Assembly (NCBI RefSeq): GCF_964340395.1
Contig: NC_135553.1
Coordinates: 17,100,501 to 17,164,500, forward strand
Origin: Glandiceps talaboti
Taxonomy: Eukaryota; Hemichordata; Enteropneusta; Spengelidae
Length of the DNA: 64,000 nucleotides
Direction: 5' to 3'
The notes beneath the pieces were generated by a model. That model was not told where the DNA came from and did no database searches. It was given only the letters and a program-made list of their open reading frames with translations. How positions within the stretch are numbered: position 1 is the stretch's first letter; the number at the start of each line of letters is the position of its first letter. The translations under genes were made by a program, and so were the position numbers. Below are positions 22,945-36,100 of the stretch, one piece after another.

Positions 22945-22950
22945 AATAAA
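22945..22950 (+). terminator. Proximal polyadenylation signal of the NERD gene
   Basis: An AATAAA lies 190 bp after the stop codon. A second AATAAA at 24719-24724 could end a longer 3' UTR. Confidence 0.4.
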
Positions 22951-24763
22951 TGTTAGCATTTAAAGTGCATCACTTTCATTACAGAGTTTACAGACGTGTT
23001 TGTTTGCAATTGTTGTTGTTCACAAACAGTGGACAGTTTGGTAAGTTATGATGAGCCATACACCATGGTGATTCTTGCAATGTCGAATGGAATGTATGAC
23101 CGATAGTGAATTTAACAGGATGTATTTATTCACCTAAACATTTGTGTGTGTTTGTATTTTAAGGAGAAAGTGAGTTTCATACAAAAAATTTGAAAAGTAA
23201 AGAAAAGGAAAGTACATATCAGAAAGTGATATTTGTGGTTTTTTTCATTTTCAGTTTTGGTAAAAATATAAGTTCATTGTCAAGAAAACATAGCAATAGA
23301 CCAGGACAAAAAATGATTGTGTGAAAAAAATGTAGTTATTAGATGTGAATAAACATTTCATCCCTGGCAGTATCAATATAAATGTGTAAATACAGTATTT
23401 TATCTAATCTAAAATTTTTAAATACTTCTTAGATTTCTACCATAAATCATATTATTATTCTTTCAATATTGTACAGAATTCAGTCTAGTTTTTTATATCA
23501 AATCTAACCATTTGAAGATAGATTTTACCAAGCATTTTTCACATTAGTCTGTAAGGTACGCCATGACGGGGCACCCTCACACATCTGTCAACCCCTCACA
23601 GAAAGAGGAGGCTGCTGAGGGTGGAATGTATCTCACAGTCTACTTTCACATAATCAAAATTTTATTCTTTTTTCCCTCATGACAGTTTAGTATACTATAC
23701 TGTATATCAGTAGATAACATATATGCTGCAAAGGAATATTAAATTGAAAATATTCCCACTACCTTGTACTGTTCCATGACGATACTGCTAGTACAAATGT
23801 ATATGTATACCAGTATTATTCTAGTGTTTAGGCTGACGTACAAAACAAAGGTTATTTTTAACTAATATTACCACTGTATGTCCAGTGCACAGTAGATGTA
23901 ACCACAGATAAGTAAGAATCTTGTCTGTGCTGTTTACTAAAACCTATGATGAAAAAAACAGAACCAAATTTTAAAATTTTCCCCAAAATGGTGTTTAGAC
24001 TTAAATCATTAATGAGACCATGTGATAAAAAATACATTCATATTAATAATAATACTTTAAGTATGTGCCATGTGTATCAAATGTCAGGATTGAAATATTG
24101 TTTTTCAATATCTTTATCTATGCCGCTATTCTTGGCTACATAGTGCAGGCATGGAGTAATTAAACATGTTTTGGCATGTAGAATGATATAATAAGTTGCC
24201 ATATTGAACAAATACACCTAAAAAGTGTTGCCTTTTTACAGTTACTGTTACAGTGGTTTCAGGAGTGGCATTCAAAGTTACTGGTTATTTGTTGAATTGT
24301 TATTTCTCATCTATCGATATTTCTAATTTTAAGTCTGTGTGTAGGACACATTTTACATTTGTCATGTCCATTATAAGTGTTAAATTTCAAAGCAAGGAAT
24401 TTAGCTATGATGATAATTATTATTACTTTTTAGTTTGTGAATTATTTGTTGTACCTTGACAAGTGTGGTCATTTACATGTAACTATCTTTAACTGTATTA
24501 CATTGAATGGTTCTTGGAGTATAATTTTTATGATGTGTGTATTTTTTTGAGGTTGTATTTATAGCTAAGCCTTCAAAGTGTAACCTCCACTAAATGAACA
24601 CAGAGTTTGTTTTTTTGTGGTGTCGCAGTTCTGTTATTTAATATTTTTTCCTTGTGGTGCTGTTATAGACACCAGGTCCTAAGTGTAATGTTGAATGTAA
24701 GTTGAAAACATTTGTACAAAATAAAAACAACATTGCAGGCAAAGTTTACATGTTCAAGTTACA

Positions 24764-24769
24764 TTTATT
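24764..24769 (-). terminator. Candidate distal ZZEF1 polyadenylation signal
   Basis: It reads AATAAA on the minus strand, immediately beyond the plus-strand AATAAA at 24719. The two genes would therefore end within about 50 bp of one another. Confidence 0.4.
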
Positions 24770-25935
24770 GAAAAAAAACAAAAGTTATATCAACCCAGTT
24801 ATATACAATACTGAACACGAACCCTTGGACTATGCTTGATTGAGGGTAAAGTGATCCGATATCCGCACAGTGGAATAACTAATAGAGGGGTTGTCATGGA
24901 AACAAATGGGAAGGGAGGGACGACGTTTTAACAAACATACACTTTAAAAACTGTAATATTATAAAAACAAACAAAACTACACTGATCACAAAAATTTTGA
25001 CCAAAATTTACATACAACAATTTGAAAAAGTTGTAAATGGCAAGCATTATGGGATATACAAGGGGATTTTGACATAGTGCAAGAGAATTAGTGATGACAT
25101 CATCACGGTGTTCTTCCTTGGTGGCCAACTAGCAACAAGGATTTTGTGAAAACTATTCAAAGATTAAAAGAAACATAAAGATAGAAATGGTGTAAGAAAA
25201 CAGACATTTTACAACATAATATTTGATCTTTGGGGGTTAAAGTGAAAGAATAACTCAACTATTACTTGAATAAACGTAGAGAAAAAACTGAAAATGAAAC
25301 CTGTCAATCGTTGAAGTTGACACCCACAGCAAGAATGATATAAAGTATATATCATGTCTTTATTTCATAAAACCTAATGACCAGGTACTGTCAGTTTAAT
25401 AGGTGGTGTAATTGTCAATTTAAAACAGTGGACTGGCTATATAAAACATACAAGTTGTAGCAAAGTTAGGGGGTTAGGATAAGGGTCAGTTTGACCCCCC
25501 CTCCCCCCCCCCAAAAAAAAAAAATAAATTGAATTTTATTAAGAATGTGGAACATTTAAGTGGATTAACTGTGCAAAAGATGCATATTCTTATCAAAACT
25601 AAGGAGTTAGGGTTAGGATACAGCAGGGATAGGGATAGGATTAGACCCCCTAACATAACCACTATTCTACACTTGGTTTTAATATCTAAGTGGCATTGCA
25701 TTCTGACATCAAAATCCCCTGCATTGATTTCAAACATTCATAAAACATTACTTCAGTCATAATATTTCTACTACTATATTCGACAGCACTCTGTGTAAAT
25801 GATAGTAATATGACTTGTAGGCAAATAAGTACTGCTAAAACATTCCCATTCCTGGTATGAGTTGTGTCAATTGTTTAAAGACCACCTTGTACAATGATTA
25901 ACAGTTATTTCTGAAAAGTATGTATGTCATACAAT

Positions 25936-26416
25936 CTGATATAGGGAACCTCGCATGATTTCTTTATTTACCTCCAACTTTTATTGGCCTTTGTTGTTGT
26001 TTTTTGTGCTGCGAGTGCCTGATACCTACATCTGACACAATACCATAGGTGTTCTCGGATAAAATGATAGCGTTGAGTGACTTCACTCAACGAATGAGAG
26101 CGCGTCATGCACCGAAATATATGGGTACAGTACTTCAGAATGCTACGTTTGAAAAGAGCTCAAGCCCAGAGCACAGACGACAGTGTTATCATTATTGTTT
26201 GGTGGTTCCCTTTTGTTTCAATTTTGAATGTTGAGTGTTATAGTGTAAGACGGTTTCTGGTTGGCTACATGTAAGTAAGTACGAGATTGGGTACGAGTAC
26301 TCCTATGGTATATTGTGTCAGATTTAGGTATCAGGTGCTCACAGAACAAAAAAAAAGAACAAATGACAATAAAGTAGGAGGTAAATAAAGAAATCACACC
26401 AAGTTCCCTACATCAG
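25936..26416. mobile_element. MITE in the presumptive ZZEF1 3' UTR
   Basis: Inverted arms of roughly 110 bp: TAGGGAACCTCGCATGATTT on the left pairs with the reversed right end TAGGGAACTTGGTGTGATTT. Both continue into TCTTTATTTACCTCC. The core contains an inverted GTTGAGTGACTTCACTCAAC hairpin at about 26072-26091. Non-coding. Confidence 0.7.
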
Positions 26417-26924
26417 ATTTTAATCAGATTGCTAAGTCATACAACTGTGTACTACTGTGGATGTTTCTGTTAACATATGTCATGCAATACTTTGTCCCAT
26501 GTTCACGTTAGCAAATTCAATATATCAAGCCATACTGTTTCAAAAATCTACTTCTATAATTTCCTTACTTGTCATAATAATTTAATGTGATGAAATTTTT
26601 GCATGTCTGTTTTCTGTATATTATTGATATTTTGTTTGACATTAGCACTACCATACAAAATTACAAGACTTTCTCTTGTACCCCTTTGTAAACCCTAGCA
26701 ATGGTTGGTGTCTGTATATATGACCTTATGGTATGATTCCAGTTTGATTTCGTAGACTTCACACACACACACACCACGTCTTTGTACAAAATCATTTGAC
26801 TTCCTGGTGTAAATACGTGTATGATAAGGATTGATGATATCTGATCTGGATTTATAAATAATGAAGACAAAGTAATTGCCTGAAAGTACCGACATTTTGA
26901 GGGTTAAATGACAAAATGATCATG

Positions 26925-27080
26925 TTGAGGTACTAACAGATTGGGAGGTATGTAAGGTTCCGAAAATGACAAAGTGGATTGGGGTAAACATGACAAAATC
27001 ATGTTAATGTACCAACAGACTGGGGTAAAATGAAAAAAAATCGTGTTCAGGTACCAACAGATTGGGGTAAGATGACAAAA
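26925..27080. repeat. Degenerate tandem repeat of about 50 bp
   Basis: Three units share CCAACAGATTGGGGTAA followed by ATGACAAAAT. They lie just past the ZZEF1 stop codon, so they would be transcribed in the 3' UTR. Confidence 0.6.
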
Positions 27081-27113
27081 TGATCAATACAATATGTGCT
27101 GATAAGGTTAAGT

Positions 27114-30100
27114 TTAGACGGCTACAGGCTTAACTTTTCTGAAGGCATCACTAGCTTTGTTTGGGATTCCTAGAGCCATTCCAAGGGCTGCTATGTTCTG
27201 TATGGCCTGCAGAGAAAAACAAGGCATTATTACATTCTGTCTGCCATTCTGTATTGCCTGCAGACAGTAAAACAAAGGTTGTATTAGACTCTGTCATGAC
27301 ATTTTCTTGAGCCGGAATAGTCTAAACACTGTCATGAAAGAAATTTTGAAAGTATATTTTCTACGATGATGCTGTCAGCATAACATGGTAATAGATACGT
27401 TGTTGTCTTGCATTCTCAACTCCAATCTTTATTTGTTGAATATCATAAAAGGAAATTTCAGTGATAGAATACTCAATTTGTTTATGTTTGGAATACTGGC
27501 ACTTTTGACCGGTTTTTAATTATAAATACCATAGTGTAAGTACTTACCTGGGCTGCCACCTTCTTGAGGTCTTCTTCATCTACCATGGCAACCATGTACT
27601 CTTCCTGTATTCCCCATTCCTGTCAATCATAGCAATATCATGTAAACAATCTCATCTCTGTATTTCAACTTTATATTATGTAGCCAACCACCTCTCCCTC
27701 CCTCCCTCCCTCCATCCATCCAATTTATTTACACATACTACTTATGTATCTATAATGCAATACTACTTGTCTGTCTGTCTGTCTGTCTGTTTGTCACAAA
27801 TTTGAATTGTCCATGCCAAAAGAATAATGCACTGACATACCATTGCTAGGTTTTCAGCCCATAGGAATAGTTCCGTCAGAGCTCTTTGTACAGGTGGTAG
27901 AATCTTGGTAGAGCTGTCTTTAGGAGTTTCCTTTGCCATCTTGTTGAGTAACAACCACAGTGGTCTTAGAAGAGTCAGATCTGGGTGGTGGGATTTATCT
28001 ACGGGTGTAGCTGATGTCATGGATACACTGTTAGCAAGATATAGACAGGCAATGTGTTACCAACAAAACTGTATTACAAATTTATTAGCGTCGATATAAG
28101 CATTGACAGCAATGTATTGTCATTAGATGGGTGGGATATGACTTTGGATGTGGCAGCTGTCATGGATGTGCTACTGCCACAATCAGATCAAAATTTTAAA
28201 ACGAAATAAATTTCGGAAGTGGCCTTTGAGGGCGCTGTTGTAATACTACCGTTTTGCCTCCATAGGTGTTACAGCACATATGTTGAACACTTCATGTAGT
28301 TGAACAGACTTCAACTTTTTGCAGATAATGCATCTGGGCCACTTCATATACTATGGGTATTGCTTTCATTTTGGTTTAGATGGCATGCTATAACATAATT
28401 TGGATCAGCAATTTCCAAATAAAGTACAATTATCTGGTTCAGCATATTACCTTATTTAACCCAATATGTTATGTCATCACACCATCATGACAGCAGCTGT
28501 CTTTCCCAGTCTTTCAGTAAATAATAAATTGCACGATTGACGTCATTTTAGTTCCAACAGATACTGTCAATAGCTACGTATATGACTGGTAATCCAGCCT
28601 TCAGTTTACTAAGATAGACCACGGATGTATTAGGGGACTACATCCATGGATAGACACAAACTAAATCTATTGTTCTTCAATGTGGTAGATTACCCAAGTG
28701 GGTGACTCAATAGCGGTTCCACTTTTGTGCAAATGTAATCACCCTGTGATAAACAGAAACACTCAAAGTCCCAAAACAGTACTGCAAGTTCATGTAACTT
28801 GAAATAAACTAATTTTCAGAGACGCATCCCTAGCTTATCACTGTTGTATATCATTATGTTGCAACAATAGTTTTAGTTTGTGTCTATCTTAGTAAACCAA
28901 AGGCTGAATGACCATAGTTATACAACGAATCAAACCAGCCATACGTACCTAGATAAAAGTTGTAATATCCTCAACATTAGCTGTATAACTTTGAGTCTTT
29001 GCTGCCCAGTCTGTCTACATGACACATATACCAACCAGCACCACAGTTCATCCAGAGGCAGTTTCCTGATACGAGGTAAAAATTGTATGTTACAGATATA
29101 AGTAAGATAAAAATAGAAAATATTGACATTCAGTTGGATAAAAGCAACTTAGTAAAGCTATGACTAGGCAATATTCTAATTCAGTTGTTCTGTTAACATT
29201 CCAGTCTGGGTTCAAGCCTGCTTGATGCCAGCTGGGTTTGATTCAAAATTAACCAGGTCTGTATGTAAGAAGTAAGCTCTGTCTGACCCTGCTGCTGAAC
29301 AATGCAGGTTTTCCCCGGGTTACTATGTTTTCCTCCTGGTTTAACATGAGGGCTTCCCTCAGTGGTAACCATATCGACAAATTTATTTCAACAGACACAG
29401 ATACTCATTGCTAGCATTGGTTACTGGTAGTATTTTTTTCACTTCTACTCAAGATATTTTATACTCACTGTGATAAGGAACTCTCTGTTAGTATAGTGTT
29501 CAACAACACATAACCAGTCTCAAACCTGTATCAAATAATCAAGACACAATTTACAGTTAATCAAAATATCGAATACTGAAAATTGTCTTTAAGATCATCA
29601 TTACCAAACAGTAAATCGCCTTTTTTGAACGCTAATCCCTTTTACGACAGACAGTGACTTACTAGCCAAAACAGAGATTTGGTAAAATGAACATAGAGCT
29701 CAGAAGACACACATTGCAACATGAAATACTACACAGGGAGTACAATAAATATCAGATGAAATTGACACTCACCTTCCCATTTTGCCACCAGTGACAGTAA
29801 ACTTGTATCCCCAGTCATTGGTACTACAGTCTGATGAGAACTTGTAGTACAAGGTGTCTCCTAAAATTATAGAAAGTGAAATTACTGAATCAGATATCAA
29901 AGATGACACAGTTTCCATTTCTTCCTGATTTTTGAACACCTTTTCAATATTTTAAATAAAAGTGTCGTAGTACATATATTCAACAGACATAAGGCAATAG
30001 TGATAAATATCATGAACAGATTTCTTTTACAACATAGAAATATTGACACACTTGTAAACACAAGACTTAATTGGTTGAGAAACTTGACCAAGGCTGATGT

Positions 30101-33100
30101 AGTCACCTGTATCCCCAAACACATATACTTCCATCGCACTATAACCCTCTTGCTTCCACCTCCCCTTTACCCCCTTCTTGAATTTCTCATGGACTAACCT
30201 GGTACATCTAAATTGATCCACCAGCTGAACCCCCTCCCCTCCCCTTTGGCCTTCCTCCCTTCTCCCATTTTCTGTGGACCAACCTGATGCATCAAAATTG
30301 ATCCACCTGTCTCTAGCTGAACCCCAAAATTGATCCAACTATCTGTAGCTGCACCCCCTCGCCTTTGCTGCACTTCCCCTCTACCATTTTCTGTGAACTA
30401 CTCCCCTGGTACATTAAAATCAATCCATTTGGCTATAGCTGAGCCATCCCCACCACCACCACCACCACCACCACCACCATTTCTCCCATTTCCTGTGGAC
30501 TTACCAGGTACATCAAAATCAATCCACTTGTCTCTAGCTGAGCCACTGAAGACATGTTTATCTTGTTTGTAATCAGGACTAGATGAGATAATTAACTCAT
30601 CACAACCGTCCTCTGTAGCACATCTTGCATCAAACTTAACAGTTAGAAAGATTGCATTGGGAATGTTAATTTTATCCTACAACAGAGAAGAAAAAAGCAC
30701 AATGGACTGATTATTAACAGTTTGCTGTGGGATCATTAGTATTGTAGCAACTTCCCTGACGTCTATGACCTGGACTATACCATTTTTACAAAGGGCTGTC
30801 CAACCCATATGAAGGGCTTGCAACAATCATGGTAGTTATGACAACAGCTGAAATTATTATATATCTCATGGTCAAGGTCAATATCTAGTTACACTTCCAC
30901 TTTCTCCATTTAGTCCAGCTACACTTAACTTGTCCTCAAAGTTTTCAGATAAAATACACTTACAATGAATATATTGTTGTACAAACCTGTGCAGTTGTGT
31001 TGTTTTTATACGGATGTTCTGATTCTTTTGTTTCTGTGCATAAATTCACCTCCTCCATAAAATGACAGGCTGCCAGAGACAGAGGTGTTAACAACTCTGG
31101 TTTACAATATTGCACTGCATTGCGAACAACCTGTAACCAATACAATATTTAAATGAATTAATTACTTTAACCAATCAAAATTGGTATAATTACATGTAAG
31201 TATCATAAACCAACAAAAATGCAACACTCTGCATAAATTAAATGCTTAAACCAATCAAAATGCAATACTTGGCATAATCAAGTATCAATAACCAATAAAA
31301 ATCAAACACTCTGCATAAATTAACTGCTTTAACCAATCAAATACCATACTTTGTATAAAATGATCTTTGTATCTGTAATAACTTTTTTTGCAGGAACTCA
31401 TCTCTGATACTCAAAACATTTGATTTTGAATGACCTAAATTACCTTGAAATGACAAGCTCTTGGTGTTCATCATCAGGTAACTCCTAAGAAACTACCCTT
31501 ATGCTGCACGTTCTGTATATTATAGATCGGTACCTAACTCACCTTAAAGAAACTACACTTATCCTCAGCTCTCTGTATATTATAGATCGGTACGTAACTC
31601 ACCTTAAAGAAACTACCCTTATGCTGCACGTTCTGTATATTATAGATCGGTATGTAACTCACCTTAAAGAAACTACCCTTATGCTCCACTCTCTGTATAT
31701 TATAGATCGGTATGTAACTCACCTTAAAGAAACTACCCTTATCCTCAGCTCTCTGTATATTATAGATCGGTACGTAACTCACCTTAAAGAAACTACCCTT
31801 ATCCTCAGCTCTCTGTAATAAATCTATGGCACTGACCAGCTGAGTGTGTTCATTGCAACCAAGTGACTGACAGCTGATGATGTAATTATCTCCTGGCCAA
31901 TCAGCTAACACTGCTGACAGCACATGACGTGCATAAATTATGGTTATTGCAGTATTGACCTAGATAAAAAAAGAGGTATTCACATCATCAAAGTTAGTTC
32001 AATGGGTTAAAAGAATACAAGGAATCTGTTGTATAAAAAAAATCACACATTTTAATCAGTTTTCACTGAACTTTTCAAGTCTTCAAAACTATTTGTAATA
32101 ACATGTACTTTGATATGCATTGGCTAAGTTCACAGTTAGTGCCCTATCTAATTACATATCTGATGTAGGCAAATGGCTAGATTTCCTGTAGTTACCTTGG
32201 TTTCATTCCTCTTATATGGTCACTCTTCATCGGATGAATTCAACTCTCACAACGACAAATTAAAAATCAAACAACAATATGAAGGCAATATACTACAGCA
32301 ACAATCAAGCTTTTGGTTTACTAACTTAGATAGACACAAACTAAAACTATTGTTATTTGGTGTGGCTTTCACCATGTAATCAAGATAATGGAAATTCTGG
32401 ATGCTTCCAAAATGTACACTGCAAGATCACGAAAGTCATTACAAATGATACCCTACCGTACACATAACTGAACCAACATCCAGATCGATAGCTTAAGTCT
32501 ACATGTCTAGGCAATAGTTTTAGGATGTGTCTATCTTACCTTGATTGCCACTGTCATAGGCCAAATAAATCTACCCATATTCCTACATTAGAGTTTAATT
32601 GGATATGGCTATTGTCATACACAGTAGCGTATCTCCCAAATTTTCACAAAACTAATCACTTTACTAGTTTTATTTATGCATTTATTTATTTTACTATTTC
32701 ATACTTGATTTGTGAAAAAACCCTGCTGGATTGGATGTAATACCCAAATACTGTACATGGTAATTGTTATGACAACTTACTTTACACAAATATGGCCGTG
32801 ATCCTGACTTGCCGTGGGTTTCCAGTTCTTTACGTAACAGTGTAGAACTCTTACTGCGTTGCTGTCTTCCATAACTCTGGAAAATCAACAGATAAAGGTA
32901 TTTGATGAAATATTCTTGGTTTGGTCTGGGTTTGAATATTGATATTGAACTAAATTGTTATCACGTTTCCATATATGAATGGAAGTATTTACTAAGCATA
33001 TATTCTTGAAATTTGAAATCCAATTTCTACTTCATAAATAAATTATCACTTCATAATTTGATTTACTTTGATTTTGGATGGCTTCAAGATTGACAAGATA

Positions 33101-36100
33101 TTTGAGTCTTTGCTAACATTAGGAATTATATCAAAGATTATACATTGGCCATACATTGAATATATTATATTATATGAATGAATGAATGAATGAATGAATG
33201 AATGAATGAATAAATGAATTAATTAATGGATGAATGAATGAATGAATGAATGAATGGAAGAATGAATGAATGAATGGATGGATGAATGAAAGAATGGGGA
33301 ATGAATGAATGAATGAATGGATGGATGGATGAATGAGTGGATGGATGAAAGAATGAGGAATGAATGAATGAACAAACAAACAAATGAATAAACGAACGAA
33401 TGAATGAATGAACGAATGGATGAATGAATGAATGAATGAATGAATGAATGAATGAATGAATGAATGAATGAATGAATGAATGAATGAATGAATACAATTA
33501 ACTTACTTGTTTCATTTCAGTTTCAGGTGTTGATATTAACTTCTGTATGCCATCATTGGGTTCTTCAATTGCTACATTTACTTGTCTGTAAGTAGTACAA
33601 ACACAATTTTAACATTTTATTACGTATCAGCTTTACTATCTAACTCAAATTCATGACTTGCTTTGGTAAAGTCACCATTTATGTATATAGCTAATAACAC
33701 CAATATGAACAATGATAATAGCTGACATGACTTACTTTGGTAAGGTCTTGGTTGGTGTATAGCTAATAACACCAATATCAACAACTCTATTCTCCATATC
33801 TTCTAATACTGGGGGTTTGAGTGGTTCCCACTTCTTGGCTAAGTCCTTGATATGGTCACTGACATGGAACATATCACCATCAAAGCTGTTGAACAGTAAG
33901 AAAATGCTAAGAATTTAGGAAATACCAATAACACGACAAACCCAGCAAAATTATCTTGATCATGCTATGTTTGACTTTAGTCTTGCTGATAGATGTCAAC
34001 ACTTTGCTCATATACAATAATATATTATAACTTTTCAGTGATATGGCTGCAATGCATACTATAGAAAAGATCCCTAAAAGTAGGATCTTAAAATTAACAG
34101 TATCGGTAATATCAAAGAAAAATCAGGGAAAGTAATGCCAATTTTGAACATATTTACTCATACTTCAAACACAGAAAAACCAGTGTCAAAATTTGGCTCA
34201 TGCATGGTATAAATGTTTTTTTATAAGCAGGTCACATTATGATAAGTGCTCAAAGATACAGTTACTATGGCAATAACAGTCTATACTTACCATTTCTGTA
34301 CTTCATCCAACAGGAGATTAGTCTGTCTACCATTGGCTTCATACATAGCTCTCAGTACAGATAAGGGTGCTTTCAATGCATCATTAGTTATCTACAAACA
34401 AGACGTTTACATAGAGTTTACATTTTGATTTTGATACTTTTGAAAATTTGAAATTTAAAGGAGCGACTCAGAGATTATTTTGAGATGTGATCAACACTTG
34501 GCTGATGCAATACCAATAGAATACTTACTAACAGATATTATTCCCCAAATATATTTCTTTTCTTTTTTTCAGCTAAGGAAAATATGAGTGGCCTAAGGGG
34601 TCTTGTTACTACGAGTACAACATCACTGATAGAATCTAAGCATACACAGGTATACGTATACTGTTCCTCAAACTTAGTCTCCATTCTGATCAGGGGCATG
34701 AGGCAACAATTCTGGTGAAACCCAAAAATGATAATGATATCCAGATAATAAAGGCCCAAGTTAGCTATGAGTCACATTTACATACTTACTTCTTTATTTG
34801 TAGTTTATTTTAATGAACTCATTATACACGTCTACACATATTTGTTATTTTGGGTATGTACTTGTACACTTTCCGGTCTTTTAAAAAATGAAACATTTTT
34901 AACAATCGCAGAAAAAGTTTATATAAATATGGAAGACTCCAAAAAAGAATAAAGGAAAAGAAACTATATGGATAGATTTTGTCTGTAATGATTTAATGGA
35001 ACACGATCATGGTGCATGCAAAATCGACGCTTAGTTCGCTCGCGACAGCTGACGCTTCGATGCGTGACGTGCTGCTTGCCGTGCTCGAGCTCGAGCAAAT
35101 GCATTCCTTGCTTAAACTTGTAATACAGAGGGGTAGGACACGACATCGAATAAACCAATCAGGACGCTTCAATTCGAACATGTGACCCATGAATTTTCGC
35201 TCGAAGCTCGATACCACCTGCTGCCCTCTTGTGGTGAGGTATATATTTCGCATGTTTCAGTACATTGTGGCGTTTGCGGGACAGTAAAACAGATTGCCGA
35301 AACAGCATATTATATGAACTGAAGCTCCGAAACGGTGCGTCTTTTGCGAGGGATATAAACAAAAACACAATTGATAATATCTTGGTTTAATCAATATTTG
35401 ATGCCGTAGAGTTACGGTAGGCTCGAACACACAGTCGATTCCGGTCTATATTATATTTATAAAATTACGTAAAAATAATCATTAAACATTACTCGTCATA
35501 TCTGTGTCTCTTCAAAATATACCTTTGAATGAAAGAGAAAACGTAACAACATCATTTGACTGAGTACACAAAAACGCGTAAGTTTGCCCGAAACAGAAAG
35601 CGTCCGTGAACGAGGGCGATGTGGTTTCAATCTTACGACGAAAAAGAACACCACAGTGTCCTACCCTTCCTTTTTTAGCAATTGAGCAAATTGAGCAAAT
35701 TGAGCAAATGTCGAGCTCGTGCATATGGAATTTTCAACATCCAGTACTTTTATGGACGGTTGCAAAGATTCGAATCATTCGAGCTCGCGATCGCGAGCTC
35801 GCGACAAGACAGATAATTTATATGACCGTTGGGGGCGTTACACAATCGGTACACTCCACACACGTTAGACTAGACATGCATTACGCATGTTACGTCCCAG
35901 TCCGCCGTATTCTATTTATATTTCAGCGCGTTTCAAGTTACTGTATGTATTTTTCTGTGTATTTTAATTAGATATTAATTATTGATTCAAGATAATGAAG
36001 TAATTATAAACTTGACGGAACTTTTTGATATTGTCTTTATTCATGTTATTCAATTGTTGATAGACACCAGAATTGTTGCCTCATGCCCTTGTTCTGATCA

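Larger units (their letters stand above)
22756..27113. other. Tail-to-tail 3' UTR region between the NERD gene and ZZEF1
   Basis: No coding exon was recognised. On the plus strand, AATAAA at 22945 and 24719 can serve the NERD gene. On the minus strand, AATAAA at 24764-24769 can serve ZZEF1, giving it a 3' UTR of up to 2.3 kb. A closer ZZEF1 signal is possible, since TTTATT recurs at 25363-25970. The region also holds one MITE (25936-26416) and a degenerate repeat (26925-27080). Confidence 0.5.

Noticed and set aside
33170-33497. Open frames rich in Phe-Ile-His-Ser
   Set aside because: Translation of a TGAA microsatellite.
35606-35971. 121-aa open frame in the CpG-rich core
   Set aside because: No recognisable domain, and the composition follows the local GC-rich DNA. 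Kept only as a note under the element.
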